From positions 25,145,079-25,209,078 of the forward strand of contig NC_079426.1 in the NCBI RefSeq assembly GCF_026213295.1: a stretch of DNA of 64,000 nt, written 5' to 3'. The notes beneath the pieces were generated by a model that ran no database searches, was not told where the DNA came from, and saw only the letters and a program-made list of their open reading frames with translations. This DNA is from Gadus chalcogrammus (lineage: Eukaryota > Chordata > Actinopteri > Gadiformes > Gadidae). Positions 47,527-58,694 of the stretch are shown piece by piece. Within the stretch, counting starts at the first letter, position 1, and each line of letters opens with the position of its first letter. The translations under genes and the position numbers were made by a program.

Positions 47527-48648
47527 CTCCTCCACCCTTTGTCCAAGCCCCAGGTAGCCGAGGGACCCGCCCAGGATGGTGTCTCGCCGGGGCCGGGTGT
47601 CTCCTGCGGCGCCGGCTGCGTCCCTCGCGTCGGCTGCGTCGTCTCCGGCCGCGTCGTCTCCGGCAGCGTCGTCTCCGGCAGCGTCGTCTCCGGCCGCGTC
47701 GTCTCCGGCCGCTTCGTCTCCGGCCGCTTCGTCTCCCGCCGCCTCGTCTCCCGCCGCCTCGTCTCCCGCCGCCTCGTCTCCCGCCGCCTCGTCTCCCGCC
47801 GCCTCGTCTCCCGCTGCGCCGGCGGCGGCTGCCTCTCCTGCCGCGGCGGCGACCGCATCTCTCCTGCCCCGGGACTCTAGTGCCGGGTCCCAAAGCCGAC
47901 GGAATATCGGGCAATCCCTCCCAATTAGGAACGGCACCGGCAGGTGTGGCACGACCCCTGCCCTAGCCGTAAACACCCCCTGTGGTGTCCGGACGACCAT
48001 GTGGCAGGTCTCATAAGTTCGTGTGTCCCCGTGTACGCATGTCACCTCCATGGGTGACCCTTCCCTTCCCACCGCCAGGTCGGGCCGGAGGAGGGTGACC
48101 ATGCTGCCAGTGTCCACTATGGCCTGCGTCTGTTTGGTCATCACTCTCGCAGGTACGGTTGGGCACCCAGACGCTCCCTTTGCCCAACATGTCACCAGCA
48201 TGCAGGGCCGGCCCGTCCCCACGTCCGCGTAGGCCGACGGCACTGTCACGTCCCGGTCTCGCGCTGCGGCCTCGTCTCGCGCTGCGGCGGCGTCCCTTGC
48301 GCCGGCGGCGTCCCTTGCGGCGGCGGCGGCGTCCCTTTCGGCGGCGGCGGCGGCCCTTTCGGCGGCGGCGGCGTCCCTTTCGGCGGCGGCGGCGTCTCTT
48401 GCGGCAGCGGCGACGTCTCTTGCGGCAGCGGCGACGTCTCTGGCGGCGGCGGCGACGTCCCTTGCGGCTGCGGCGGCGGCGTCCCTTGCGGCGGCGGCGG
48501 CGTCTCTTGCGGCGGCGGTACCGGGGAGCCGTAGTGGGACCTTCAAGGTGCCTGCATTCTCCACCAAGTGTGGTAACCCGCTCCTTGAATGAGCCGGGTT
48601 CCAGGTATAAACGACACGTTTATCGAGGGTTAACGCCATTTCAGGCAT
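47248..48648 (-). CDS. Gypsy retropepsin frame between Ala-rich repeat tracts
   Basis: One open frame of 466 codons runs from within the 5' LTR (first 27 residues or so) into the 3' LTR. Residues 45-130 are repeats of the type AAARDA/AAERDA. Residues 133-250 are an aspartic protease of retroviral type: the active-site DTG at 179-181 in AIVDTGSMVTLL, and FLIGRD near 240-245 as the C-terminal signature. Residues 265-365 are about fifteen AAGDE/AAGDD repeats. The tail is encoded by the 3' LTR. In autonomous Gypsy elements this domain would be joined to gag and RT. Here the rest is lost and GCG/GAC-type triplets have expanded on both sides. Whether it is translated is unknown. Confidence 0.72.
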   Translation of the reverse strand: MPEMALTLDKRVVYTWNPAHSRSGLPHLVENAGTLKVPLRLPGTAAARDAAAAARDAAAAAARDVAAAARDVAAAARDVAAAARDAAAAERDAAAAERAAAAAERDAAAAARDAAGARDAAAARDEAAARDRDVTVPSAYADVGTGRPCMLVTCWAKGASGCPTVPARVMTKQTQAIVDTGSMVTLLRPDLAVGREGSPMEVTCVHGDTRTYETCHMVVRTPQGVFTARAGVVPHLPVPFLIGRDCPIFRRLWDPALESRGRRDAVAAAAGEAAAAGAAGDEAAGDEAAGDEAAGDEAAGDEAAGDEAAGDEAAGDDAAGDDAAGDDAAGDDAAGDDAADARDAAGAAGDTRPRRDTILGGSLGYLGLGQRVEECGIPPRKPRPGRARGTVKDWVYNPHPPAGDEEQPFRLPNQGDWGTPGRKRRSHFKRRHSTAQHGSGAGRKGSWQRESLEAHGGPRDRDSFLV

Positions 48649-48952
48649 TTATTCAACAATCAACTTAAATCAATCAAACAAGGAAGGAGTCGCGGTCTCT
48701 AGGGCCTCCGTGGGCCTCTAGGCTCTCTCGCTGCCACGAGCCCTTCCTTCCTGCACCCGACCCGTGCTGTGCTGTGCTGTGCCTCCTTTTAAAATGGCTC
48801 CTCCGCTTTCGGCCAGGTGTCCCCCAATCACCCTGATTGGGGAGCCGAAAGGGCTGCTCTTCGTCGCCGGCTGGTGGGTGGGGTTGGTATACCCAGTCCT
48901 TAACAGTACCCCGGGCCCGTCCAGGCCGAGGTTTCCGTGGCGGGATGCCACA
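48569..48952 (-). repeat. 5' LTR of Gypsy element
   Basis: 384 bp with TG...CA borders on the minus strand, directly beside a (GT)n run at 48953. It is the source of the promoter for the minus-strand frame. Confidence 0.88.
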
Positions 48953-49190
48953 GTGTGTGTGTGTGTGTGTGTGTGTGTGCGAACGTGTGTGTAGGTTTGT
49001 GTGTCTGTGTCTGTGTTTGTGAGAGTGTGAACATGTGTGTGTTTGTGTGTTTTTTTGTTTGTGTGTGTTTGTGTGTGTGTGCGGTTTGAGGGTGATTGTG
49101 TGTGTGCGTGTGTGTGTTTGTTCGTAGATTGCTTCACTGCGCATGGATTCGAGTATGTCTGCGTGTGTGTGTGTTTGTGCCTGTGTGTAC
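48953..49190. repeat. (GT)n-rich microsatellite region
   Basis: Imperfect GT repeats with short interruptions, the far side of the target split by the Gypsy insertion. Val/Cys or Thr/His frames read here are not genes. Confidence 0.9.
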
Positions 49191-49214
49191 AAGTGCCCCC
49201 ATCGGGTTACTCAC

Positions 49215-49410
49215 CGGGTTGATGACCACAAGCGTGCCGTCGTAGGACCAGGTGCCCAGCTTCATGCTGCAGTTCTGCAGGTCGAAGGGGAAATGCAGCA
49301 CGATGATCTCACAGTAGCTCTTGAAGATGGCGGGCGGGTTCCAGGTGATCTGCCCGGTGTGCTCCAGAAGAACCTTGGTCTCATGGATGATGGCAAAGTC
49401 CCCGTCAGCA
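49215..49410 (-). CDS. CHRNA1: Exon of muscle nicotinic acetylcholine receptor alpha subunit
   Basis: The minus strand has an acceptor (ttaccag) before 49410 and a donor (gtgagt) after 49215. The 196-nt exon encodes 65 residues after one base that completes an upstream codon. They begin ADGDFAI and contain TKVLLEHTG, the conserved [15 protein letters not shown] and the Cys-loop C-x13-C with FPFD and QNC, ending LGTWSYDG and INP. This is the extracellular ligand-binding domain of a pentameric cation channel, in which the Cys-loop couples binding to gating. FKSYCEIIV and the GTW-x-YDG region favour alpha1 over neuronal alpha subunits. No neighbouring exon is visible in this window, so the flanking introns must be long or the gene is incomplete here. 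Confidence 0.88.
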
Positions 49411-49729
49411 CTGGTAAGGAGAGAAAGAGGGAGGAAGGGGCCGCACAGAGGGTTCAGGCATGAAGAGGAGGAACCAGAATGATCAATGGATGGAGGAGAA
49501 CAGTGAAAGGATGGCTCTGTGTTTACATATTTACATCAGATGGTCACTAATGCATTGATATCATAATGTAAACTGTCCGTCATTTCTAACTCAAATGTCT
49601 ACCAACATTTTGACCTCTCTTACTTTAAGGATTATCTGTTTATTAGTTTGTAGATTCATGGTTTATTTTCATATATTGTCTTATACTGCTTCTGCCCTGT
49701 ACTCTTTTTATGTTCTGGATCATCGCAAT
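49411..49729. other. Probable intron of the receptor gene
   Basis: The sequence upstream of the exon on the minus strand has no further exon. At 49730 a Rex3 copy begins. Confidence 0.45.
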
Positions 49730-51840
49730 AACCCGAGCGGTCGTTTGTTATTGGACTTCTGTGCTAGTCATGGATTATCCATACCGAACACCATGTTCGA
49801 ACATAACGGTGCTCATAAGTGTACCTGGTACCGGAGTATCGTAGGCCGAAGATCGATGATCGATTTCGTGATCGTGTCATCTGATCTGAGGCCGCATGTT
49901 CTGGACACTCGGGTTAAGAGAGGGGCGGAGCTGTCCCCGACCACCATCTGGTGGTGAGTTGGATCAGTGAATGGGGGAAATTTCCGGATGGACCTGGTAA
50001 GCCCAAACGAGTAGTGCGGGTGAATTGGGAACGTCTGGAGGAGGCCCCCGTCCTAGGTATCTTCAACTCACACCTCCGGCTGACTTCTTCTGGTATTCCT
50101 CTGGAGGTTGGGGGCATTGAGCCGGAGTGGGCGGTGTTCAAAGCCTCCATTGCTGAAGATGCAGCGGCTGGCTGTGGCCTCAGGGTCTTAGGCTCCTCAA
50201 GGGGCGGTAACCCTCGGACACCGTGGTGGACACCGGTGGTCAGGGAAGCCGTCCGATTGAAGAAGGAGGCCTTCCGGGATATGATATCCTGGAGGACTCC
50301 TTACTCGGTTGCAGGGTACCGACAGGCTCGAAGGGCTGCAGCTGCTGCCGTGTCGGAGGCTAAGCAGCGGGTATGGGAGAAGTTCGGAGAGGCCATGGAG
50401 AAGGACTTTCGGTCGGCACCAAAGTGTTTCTGGAAGACTATCCGCCACCTCAGGAGGGGGAAACAGGGAACCATCCAAGCTGTGTACAGTAAGGTTGGGA
50501 CTCTGTTGACCTCAACTGAGGTGGTCGTCGGACGTTGGAAGGAACACTTTGAGGAACTCCTGAATCCGAATAACACGCCCTCTATGTTGGAGGCAGAGCT
50601 CGAGGTTGATGGTGTTTCGTCATCAATTTCCCTGGTGGAGGTCACTGAGGTAGTCAAACATCTCTGCAGTGGCAAAGCCCCAGGGATTGATGAGATCCAG
50701 CCAGAAATGCTAAAGGCTCTGGGTGTTGAGCGGCTGTCTTGGTTGACACGCCTATTCAACATTGCGTGGGAGTCAGGTACAGTGCCAAAGGAGTGGCAAA
50801 CCGGGGTGGTGGTTCCCCTATTCAAAAAGGGGGACCAGAGAGTGTGTGACAATTACCGCGGTATCACACTTCTCAGCCTCCCTAGTAAAGTCTACTCGTG
50901 CTGGAAAGGAGGGTTCGGCCGATCGTCGAACCTCAGATTGAAGAGGAACAATGCGGTTTTCGCCCCGGACGTGGAACCACGGACCAGCTCTTCACTCTCG
51001 CAAGGATCTTGGAGGGGGCCTGGGAGTATGCCCATCCGGTCTACATGTGCTTTGTGGATCTGGAGAAGGCGTATGACCGGGTCCCCCGGGAGAAACTGTG
51101 GGAGGTGCTGCGGGAGTATGGGGTAAGGGGGTCTCTCCTCAGGGCCATCCAATCTCTGTACTCCCAAAGCGAGAGCTGTGTTCGCGTCCTCGGCAGCCAG
51201 TCAGTTTCGTTCTCAGTGGGTGCTGGTCTCCGCCAGGGCGGCGCCTTGTCACCAATCCTGTTTGTGATATATATGGACAGGATATCGAGGCGTAGTCGTG
51301 GTGGGGAGGGGTTGCAGTTCGATGGTCTGAGGATCTCGGCACTGCTTTTTGCAGATGATGTGGTCGATCTACCGGTCGATCTTCGTTCCTATCCTCACCT
51401 ATGGTCATGAGGGTTGGCTGATGACCGAAAGGACGAGATTGCGGGTGCCAGTGGCCGAGAAGAGTTTTCTCAGAAGGGTGGCTGGCGTCTCCCTTAGGGA
51501 TAGGGTGAGAAGCTCAGCCATCCGTGAGGAACTCGGATTAGAGACGCTGCTCCTTTACTTAGAAAGGAATCAGTTGAGGTGTTCGGGCATCTGGTAAGGA
51601 TGCCCACTGGGCGCCTCCCTTGGGAGGTTTCAGGCACGTCCAGTGGGGAGGAGACCTCGGGGAAGACCCAGGACTAGGTGGAGAGATTATATCTCAACAC
51701 TGGCATGGGAACGCCTCGGGATCCCCCCGTCAGAGCTGGTCAATGTGGCCCGGGAAAGGGAAGTCTGGGGCCCCCCGCTTGAGCTGCTCCCCCCGCGACC
51801 CGACCCCGGATAAGCGGATGAAGATGAGATGAGAGAGAGA
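49730..51840 (+). pseudogene. Rex3 LINE, 5'-truncated copy 2
   Basis: Homology to the copy at 13278 starts inside the endonuclease ([11 protein letters not shown]) and runs to the gatgaagatgagatgagaga tail. Frame 49951-51126 covers the end of the endonuclease and the first RT part, including the segment deleted from copy 1. A frameshift near 50890 moves the frame to 50898-51410, with FVDLEKAYDR and LLFADDVV. A deletion right after FADDVV (51363) joins to the [15 protein letters not shown] part and removes the next 480 bp or so. The remaining C-terminus is also shifted. A short atcgca at 49722-49727 and 51845-51850 may be the target duplication. Confidence 0.82.
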
Positions 51841-51859
51841 GATTATCGCAGTTTAAAAG

Positions 51860-52170
51860 ATCTAAGGCCGTATTCACAAAGAATCTTATGGCTAGAAGTA
51901 GCTCATAAGTGGCAAATTTAGAAGAAACTCCTAAAAATTATGGGCGTGTCAGTCTCAAAATTAGGACTCCTAATTTATTTTACTCAGAGCAATTCACAAA
52001 GTATTTTAGGCCTAAAAGTAGCACCTAAGTCTAGGAGAGCTTAAAAGTCCTCGAGAGGACTCCTAACTCAGTAAGACCTATTCACAAAGATTCTGAAAAT
52101 GGCTGCAGTGAAACAAAATGTTTTAGAGACAATGGAGGACTGCGAATTGATAAAGAAATACAGGCTAATG
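51860..52170 (+). mobile_element. Harbinger-type fragment
   Basis: The start ggccgtattcacaaag and repeated attcacaaag words are typical of a fish Harbinger family. A short frame from 52099 (MAAVKQNVLETMEDCELIKKY) resembles the N-terminus of such transposases, then stops. The right end is missing. Confidence 0.45.
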
Positions 52171-52433
52171 CTGCGTTTGAGTATTCTCTGTGAACCGACT
52201 CGGATCTCGGATCTGACGCCACGCCCACACTTCAAGCGTTTTATTATTTTGCTCGGCCGTTGGAGGAAAACATGGACGCCACCCGGAAAGCTGTTGTTGC
52301 GGTAGCAGTGGTCCAAGCACAATGAAAACAGTTCATACTTCAAGTCACAATGGGCGCAGCAATCTTGAATTCTGTCTCGGAATTTTGCTCGGTCACCACC
52401 GAGATCCGAGATCCGAGAAGAAGTATAAAACGC
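52171..52433. mobile_element. Small MITE
   Basis: The left end tgcgtttgagtattctctg and the segment actcggatctcggatctg are repeated inverted at cgagatccgagatccgag and agtataaaacgca on the right. No coding capacity. Confidence 0.6.
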
Positions 52434-52540
52434 ACAATAACTACCCCAACACTGACTGTGGCGATCACCGGGTTCCATTGTTTCATTGCGTCTGTCGGCG
52501 GCTAGTCAATGTAATGACTGTGAGAATAACCTTTCCAAAA

Positions 52541-54760
52541 TGTTGAACTGGCTCCACAAGAGTAAAAGGAAACGAACGGATTCAGAAGACGGCATGTCCA
52601 ATCTTCTAAACTCGAATGACTCGTCAACATTACCTTTAGCAACGCTTACGAGACAGAGCGTTAGCACCGCTCCTAGCTGTCCACAGCCTGACATGCCAAA
52701 CGACCAGACCGACCAGCGGCTCCCGATAAAGTTGACGATGACGTTAATAATAACCCGGTGAGTCCTGCAGAAGTAATGGCCTCACTGTTGGTAAAGTGAC
52801 CAAAGGATGTATTTTTTATCACAAAATGACTGGCTCATTGTCAAAGAAAAGAAGCTAGGCTGAAAAGTGTGCAGCAAAGTAAAATCGCTTGCTGCTCACA
52901 CAGAGCAGGGACTGAGGCTGTCACCTGAGTGGAGCGGCTGTTCAATCTCTGCCTTTGGTACTGACAAGGCTAAGCAACAGCATTCACTGCGTAAGAAAAT
53001 CAAGGAACACAGAGATTCCAGATCCCATTTAAAAGCAGTGGAGATAGAAAAGAACACAGAACGTAATGACATTCACCAGAAAATCCAAGACATGCATAAG
53101 GCTAAACACGATACTAGTTGCAGAGTGTTACAAAATCGGTAAGCATGGGCATCCATTCACAGATATTCCAACTGATGTGACCTTGCAAGAGTTAAATGGA
53201 GTAAACATGGGGCGAGTTTTGCACACAGACAAGACGTGTGGTGATATAATTGACCATTTTGCGGCAGACATGAAGAAGAAAATAGCCGACGACATAATCA
53301 AAAACAGACGAAAATTGTGTGTGTTGATTGACGAATCCACCACAATCAGTGGCAAGACTGTGTTGGTGGTCTGTTTAAGGGCAGCTTTTGCTGATGCAGA
53401 GCCGGACACAATCATCTTCGATCTTCTTGAGTTGGATGGGACCACAGCAAACATAATCACAGACACATTAATGACATGCCTTCATAAATATGGCTTCGAT
53501 GACAACTTTTTGGGGGAGTGTTTTATGGCCTTTGCATGTGATGGAGCATCTGTATTGCTTGGCAGACGCGCAGGGGTTGCTACACAGCTTTGTGCTAAAT
53601 TCCCACACCTATTTGTGTGGCACTGCTCAAATCATCGTTTGGAATTGGCAGTTGGGGATGTTATGAAGGAGGTCAGTGGACTAAATAATTTCAAGATTTT
53701 CATTGATAAGCTGTACACTTTATACAATGCTTCACCCAAAAACCAAAGAGAGTTGGTCCAGTGTGCACAGAGTGTCGGTCAGCGTCTTCTTGTCATAGGA
53801 CGTGTTTTGTCAGTCCGCTGGGTGGCTTCAAGTGAGAGAACCGTCAAAGCTGTTAGGGAGAGCTACAGAGTGCTTCAGGTGCACTTTTCTACTGCCGCAA
53901 ATGATGTGAAAAGGGATTCAACAGAGAGAGCAAAATACAAGGGACTTAATGATGTTCTCACCTCTATGCCCTTTGTTTTTAATCTTGGAGTAATGTATGA
54001 TGCCCTAACAGATGCTCCAGAAGAGAGACATGACACTGCCTGAAGCAGACAAGCTGTTGACCAGACAGATTCGAGTCTTTGAGTCCATCATTTCAACACC
54101 TGGTCCCTACACAAACACTGTGATTCAAGCTCAGACAGAGATGTCTTTCAAGAAGACAAGCCCTGCATGAGAACCACAAACTCGTGAAGATCAATGCAGG
54201 ACAGTTCTTCCGAAGCATGGCCGAAAATATGAAATGCTGAATAACTCCAACAACTTCCTCTCATGTCAGCACAACAGAACATAGAGGTAGCAACCAACTG
54301 GTGACAGACATGAAAGTTCTTCAACCAGAAACTTGGCCTGAGGGAAAACTGGACATACAGCATGGTGATGCAGAGGTGCTTCGTTTGTGTGACTACCTAA
54401 AAGTAGAGAGAAGAGGAAGTATCCAGGGATTTCGGGATTACAAGGACAATAGAGCATCCCAGACCCCAGCCACTACTTAAAGCTGTCCATATCATTGCTG
54501 TGTCTACCAGTGAATGTGAGCGAGCTTTCAGTTGCATGAATGACCTTCTTACTGCAGATGGAAACTCACTTGCTATGATCAGACTGTCCAACCTGGTGTT
54601 TCTGAAATGCAATGGGCCACCTTTACACCAGTTCAATCCACATCGTTATGTAAAGTCATGGCTTGCCAAGGGAAGAAGATCTGCAGATGAAACAGCATGT
54701 GAAGCTCCTCACCATTCAAGCAAAGCTGACCCCAAGATCGCTGGACCCTTTTTTAATTAG
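52541..54760 (+). pseudogene. hAT transposase, KIAA1586-like, frameshifted
   Basis: Pieces in order are 52541-52761 (N-terminus, basic then Ser/Thr-rich), 52867-53142 (zinc-finger-like part with CSKVKSLA and EHRDSRSH), 53066-54043 (catalytic core) and 54500-54760 (C-terminus). The core has LIDESTT, ACDGASVLLGRRAGVA, WHCSNHRLELAVGD and VRWVASSERTV, the usual order of KIAA1586-type hAT proteins. The C-terminal STSECERAFSCMN and NGPPLHQF form the hAT dimerisation region. Frame changes occur near 52760, 53100 and between 54043 and 54500. It belongs to the lineage of the remnant at 18989-19440. It is inactive as it stands. Confidence 0.78.
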
Positions 54761-55183
54761 GTTAATTGTCTTATAATATTTAGTCTGTGCACAATCTTTT
54801 GTCTTTTTTTTAATCAAGATTGACATTCAATATTTCTGTTAAAGCTACATTTTTTGTTTAATTATGTCTTCAGCTGTGAGTATTTGTCAACTCTGCTGAC
54901 GTGTTACACTAAAGTACAATTGTTGACAAGTTATGGTTTATTCATTTACCATTTATAGATTACCTCACTGAATTCATTACCAAATTCACAGCTAACTTAT
55001 TGTCTACCTCTGATCCCTTTCAGCCTCTCCCTGCAAAGGCAAGGCAAGGTCGATTACGCTGGGGACGCGTCCCCACCAGATTTTGTCAAGATTCATTTTG
55101 TACCCACCAATTGTAAAAAAAATCTAAAAAAATAAATAGAGTTGAATAATTATTGATTATTAAACGGGTCTTCTCAATGCCGT
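54761..55183. other. AT-rich stretch after hAT gene
   Basis: No gene. The words aaggcaaggcaaggtc and ggggacgcgtccccaccag near 55035-55080 may mark the end of the hAT element, but I could not pair them. Confidence 0.35.
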
Positions 55184-55291
55184 GGAACGCTCCGTTCACT
55201 TGCATGGGCTCTTCACAACTTCCGTCTGTGAATTATGTTTGATAATTCACTGACCGCTGTCAAGGAAAACAAAGGACTTTTTGCCTCTAAT

Positions 55292-56308
55292 TAGGGCTGC
55301 AGGATATATCGGCTATGTACGATATATCGATATAATTTCCAAGGGGATACAAGATTTGATAATATCGTTAATATCGATATGCGTTAAAATGGTCAGTTTC
55401 CCGCTCAAGCGTCTACAGCGCTTGCCTTGGAGACTGTGAGCGCGACCCCTCCCCCTCTCACTCTGTCTTTCCGAACGTGCCGTGTGCAAAGACGCCTCAT
55501 TCCCACCCCCGCCGCCCCCTCACAACACAACAAGCATGGATGATACCCGTAAAGAAAACGAGACGGCGGCGGGAGACGAAATTGTTTCAAAGAGGAGAAA
55601 CAACGGCTCCATAATGTGGAAATAGTTTGGGTTTAAAAAAAACAGATGAGCTGCAGCTGCAGGTCATCTGTAGAGAGTGTAGCAAAACCGTTGTGACTAA
55701 AAGTGGAAGCACGACAAATCTGTTCCACCATTTACAGCAGCGGTACAAAGTGCTGCATCACCGGCCGCGACAGTTTCTTCTGCCCCGAAACCAGGGCCGG
55801 CGCTCGGCAAATGTGTTGGGAGCGCCCTCTGGTGACGCTCTTAATTAATTAATTAAAATATACGAAACAAGCGAAATGAAACCAAACATGTTCCCAAATG
55901 GAACGGAGAAGGGAGGGGGCGGGGGATTAAAGTTACGGCGCACTGAAACCCTCACCGTAGTACGCAGGACAATGCGACGAAGCCAATGCTCTTATTGGTA
56001 GCTAATGTGTGTAACCTACAGCTTTATAATGTTTTGCATAGGTGATTATTTTGTGAAGAAGGTGAAAAACGTCCCTTTTTTTTAACATGTTCACTCTATT
56101 CTGTTGAAAATACCGATACAAAATCACATGTTGCAGTCATACTGACCTATGTTTTAATAAAAGTGCTTGCAACATCTCACATTTGGTATTTGACTTAGAA
56201 AAAAAACATCTAACCCGCTCTATAGAAAATATCGAGATATATATCGTATATCGCCATTCAGCCAAAAAATATCGGGATATCATATTTTGCCCATATCGTG
56301 CAGCCCTA
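55292..56308. mobile_element. hAT element with BED finger, 8-bp target duplication
   Basis: It begins tagggctgca and ends tgcagcccta, bordered by cctctaat at 55284-55291 and 56309-56316. Words of the type atatatcgatat recur near both ends. The interior is mostly deleted, leaving an N-terminal BED finger. Confidence 0.87.
55600..55760 (+). pseudogene. BED zinc-finger remnant of hAT transposase
   Basis: The translation shows KKTDELQ, then VICRECSKTV and TTNLFHHLQQ, the C-x2-C...H pattern of BED fingers (ZBED type). An in-frame TAG precedes it and the reading frame leaves the homology after about 55750. It would bind the transposon ends. Confidence 0.62.
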
Positions 56309-56504
56309 CCTCTAATGACGTCTTTGGTATCACTCCTCAAGTAGTCCGGTAACTGGTAACCCCAGCGTCTTCGGTTGCTAAGCGACGTCAACGTCTTTGG
56401 CAGACTATTTTTCTGCTGATCAACACTACGAATGCTGGGTAACAAATAAATTGTCAAAAGACACCATGTGAAGTTGTTTTTTCGTTCTGGCAAGTAGCCG
56501 TGTA

Positions 56505-56655
56505 ATAAGCGGGATAATGTCTAGAACGTCGCCGGTCATTATCAAAAATATGCTCCTTCAGGGCGAGCAAGACACCTTCGCTGTGCGTCGGTGTCCTGTT
56601 CGCCCTGTCTGGGCTTATTTTCACGATAATGACCGGCGTTCTATACATTATCCCT
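56505..56655. repeat. Hairpin MITE, copy 1
   Basis: The ends gggataatgtctagaacgtc and gcgttctatacattatccc enclose a further inverted cggtcattatc / gataatgaccg pair and a GC-rich centre with gcgagcaagac / ggtgtcctgttcgc. A second copy lies at 60778-60932. Confidence 0.75.
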
Positions 56656-56995
56656 TACTTAATACACGGCTCTTCTCAATGCTGTAGACTGCTCCATTCA
56701 CTTGCATGGGCCTTCCTAACGTTCAGCTGTCAATTCTTTTAGTTCATTACACAGCTCTTCTCAATGCAGTGGAATGCTCACGTCCAGCATATTTGACCGC
56801 TGTCAAGGAAAGTGTTTATTTTTGCCTCTGATTCACGTCATCTGTATCACTCCGCAGTCTGGTAACTTATCAACCCCAGCGTATTCGGTTGCTAAGCGAC
56901 GTCGACGACTTTGGCGAACTATTTCTCTGCTGATCAACGCTACGAATGATAACAAATACATTGGAAAAATATTTTTTCAATTTGGCAAGTAGCCA
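56656..56995. repeat. Dispersed repeat unit B
   Basis: A second copy of the unit described at 55184, in the same orientation, without the hAT insertion. Confidence 0.6.
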
Positions 56996-57740
56996 TTACT
57001 AATGATACCAATAATCTTTGGCTGGGATGATGAGGCAATCAGACAATCAAGTCATTTTAGCCTGAATACATAGATAGAAAGCACCAGGGCCGGTTGCTAG
57101 TACCATGGACTGTATCAGAACGATAACCTGTTGAACTAAATGGATGTGGTAGGCTACACCACGGGATGCATCTGCAGACAACTGCCACATAAATAAAGGT
57201 AAGACGCGATATTTATTGCTCAAGATTTGCTGGTGCTGTGGCGAGGTCTTTTGTGTTTTTTGCATTCAAGTGGTCGGCTGTTTTAACTTGCAATTGATAG
57301 TCGGTGGAGTCAGTCTCTTGTTGACACAGAGTGACTTTTGCTCATTCTTGAATTCTGGAATAATTGAGGGGGGGAGTTCATGAGTTTTGGTCAGAATGCC
57401 TGATGTAGGCTAGTTTTGGTGGAATGCGTGTTGTGAATTGAGCTAGCTCCTGATGTGATAGGCTACAGCGTTCAGCTGTGCAACAAATATTTCTTTATTT
57501 TTCAATCTTGACGACTTTTATAGTGCTGTGTGTAGCCACATCTTTGGCCCTTCTGAACTTAAACACGCAGTTAAATTCCTTTCCTAGCTCCTCTTGTTTA
57601 TGTTGTTAGCTTAGCCATTACATGTCACGTTGTCAACATTGGACACATGGAGCAGAACATAGTGGGTCATATGTCCGATGCTTTTTGAAAACGTTTTCTT
57701 CATAAAACGTGCCAGACTGATTTTGTATACATTTTATTCC
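56996..57740. other. No supported gene
   Basis: Mixed sequence without a recognisable coding region or repeat. It separates the dispersed repeats from the DIRS remnant. Confidence 0.35.
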
Positions 57741-58690
57741 TTAGTAATTAGCTACATGGTTATGCCGTCTTTCAGAACCTTTCATTACCGGCACAAAAGA
57801 GAGAAAAAGGAGTGCATCTTCATTGTACCCAGCACTTCTAAAAATGCACTTCCGAATGCTTCTCTGTCCCCAGCACATTTCAAACCAAACTGACGCCAAT
57901 GGGCCCACTGATAGGGGAATGGTCACTTTGCGCCGTTGTTGGCGCACCGGGTCGATGCGCAGGCGAGAAAACCATCTCTGCAGCCGCCTCATGTGAAGCA
58001 GCCCCAGCGGCACCACCGTGTGAGCGGCTGACATCATGCCCAGCAGCCTCATGACAGAGAGGGCTGCCCGGGGAACAGGGGCGGAGGAGAGACAACAGGG
58101 TCTCCATCCTCTACTGTGAGAGCAGTGCTTTCATTGTAGCTGGACTGGACTGTTTAAATCACTTTTTTCGCTAGAAGCTTCTGGAGCTCCGCCAAAAGTG
58201 ACAGCTGTTGATCCTTGGATGACAGCGTTGTTTCCACAATCCCGTTGAATCGTGGCGGAACAGAGGTGAACTGCAGGGTGTGACCCTTGCTGATCAGCCT
58301 GTCCTTCCATCTGGCCAGGGTGCATACGTTCAGCCATTCTGAGTAATGCTCTGAAAGCGGCTGTGCAGCCTCTTGTTTTGATGCTGCTGTCATGGAAACG
58401 AGCCACGCTTGAGCCCCTGCCGCTGCTGCGAGGGGAGGAGTCCTCCTCGCTGCCCATGGGGAGCTCCGCCCGAAAGGGCTGGGTGTGTGTGTCATTAGCA
58501 GAGGCATGCCCTGCCTGCTCAGCTTGTGACAAGAGTGTAGCTTCCTCTCTCCTGAGCGTTGGGACGCGAGGAGGAATAACACTGTGACTGGGCAGCAGAC
58601 TGCTGACTCTGTGAACGAGCTGTGTGTCATTCGTCGAGAGCTAGTTTTAGCGGCCGTCCCGCCACATGTCATGCCAGGCATGATGTGGTG
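57741..58690 (-). pseudogene. DIRS-type retrotransposon, RT region remnant
   Basis: On the minus strand, 58681-58154 contains GHTLQFTSVPPRFNGIV followed by AELQKLLAKK, the start of DIRS-type reverse transcriptases. The next piece, 58052-57741, has VVPLGLLHMRRLQRWFSRL, a conserved stretch in the later RT/RNase H part. Much between them is deleted and frames change. DIRS elements use a tyrosine recombinase; none is visible here. Confidence 0.66.
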
Positions 58691-58694
58691 AGGG

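Larger units (their letters stand above)
47143..48952 (-). mobile_element. Internally deleted Gypsy (Ty3) retrotransposon, very young
   Basis: Direct repeats of 384 bp at 47143-47526 and 48569-48952 differ at only one or two positions. On the minus strand they begin TGTGGCATCC and end GGTTACCACA. Next to the 5' LTR, at 48554-48568, lies a primer-site-like CTTGGTGGAGAATGC. Next to the 3' LTR lies a purine-rich agggtggaggag (47527-47538). The interior is only about 1 kb and holds a protease domain between alanine-rich repeats. No RT, RNase H or integrase is present. The insertion split a (GT)n run. Confidence 0.88.
55184..56500. repeat. Dispersed repeat unit A, interrupted by hAT
   Basis: The words cttctcaatgccgtgga, gttcacttgcatggg, accgctgtcaagga, ggttgctaagcgacgtc and gctgatcaacactacgaatg recur at 56660-56995 and, inverted, at 60930-62570. 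It is a dispersed repeat with at least three copies in this window, often beside the hairpin MITE described at 56505. A BED-type hAT is inserted at 55292. Confidence 0.65.

Noticed and set aside
47338..47966. Several plus-strand and alternate-frame ORFs rich in Arg, Ser or Pro
   Set aside because: They are other frames of the GC-rich triplet repeats in the Gypsy element; only the minus-strand frame carries a protease.
49420..49729. Upstream CHRNA1 exon (LVLYNN region)
   Set aside because: I searched by eye for the conserved WxPDLVLYNN coding pattern on the minus strand and did not find it.
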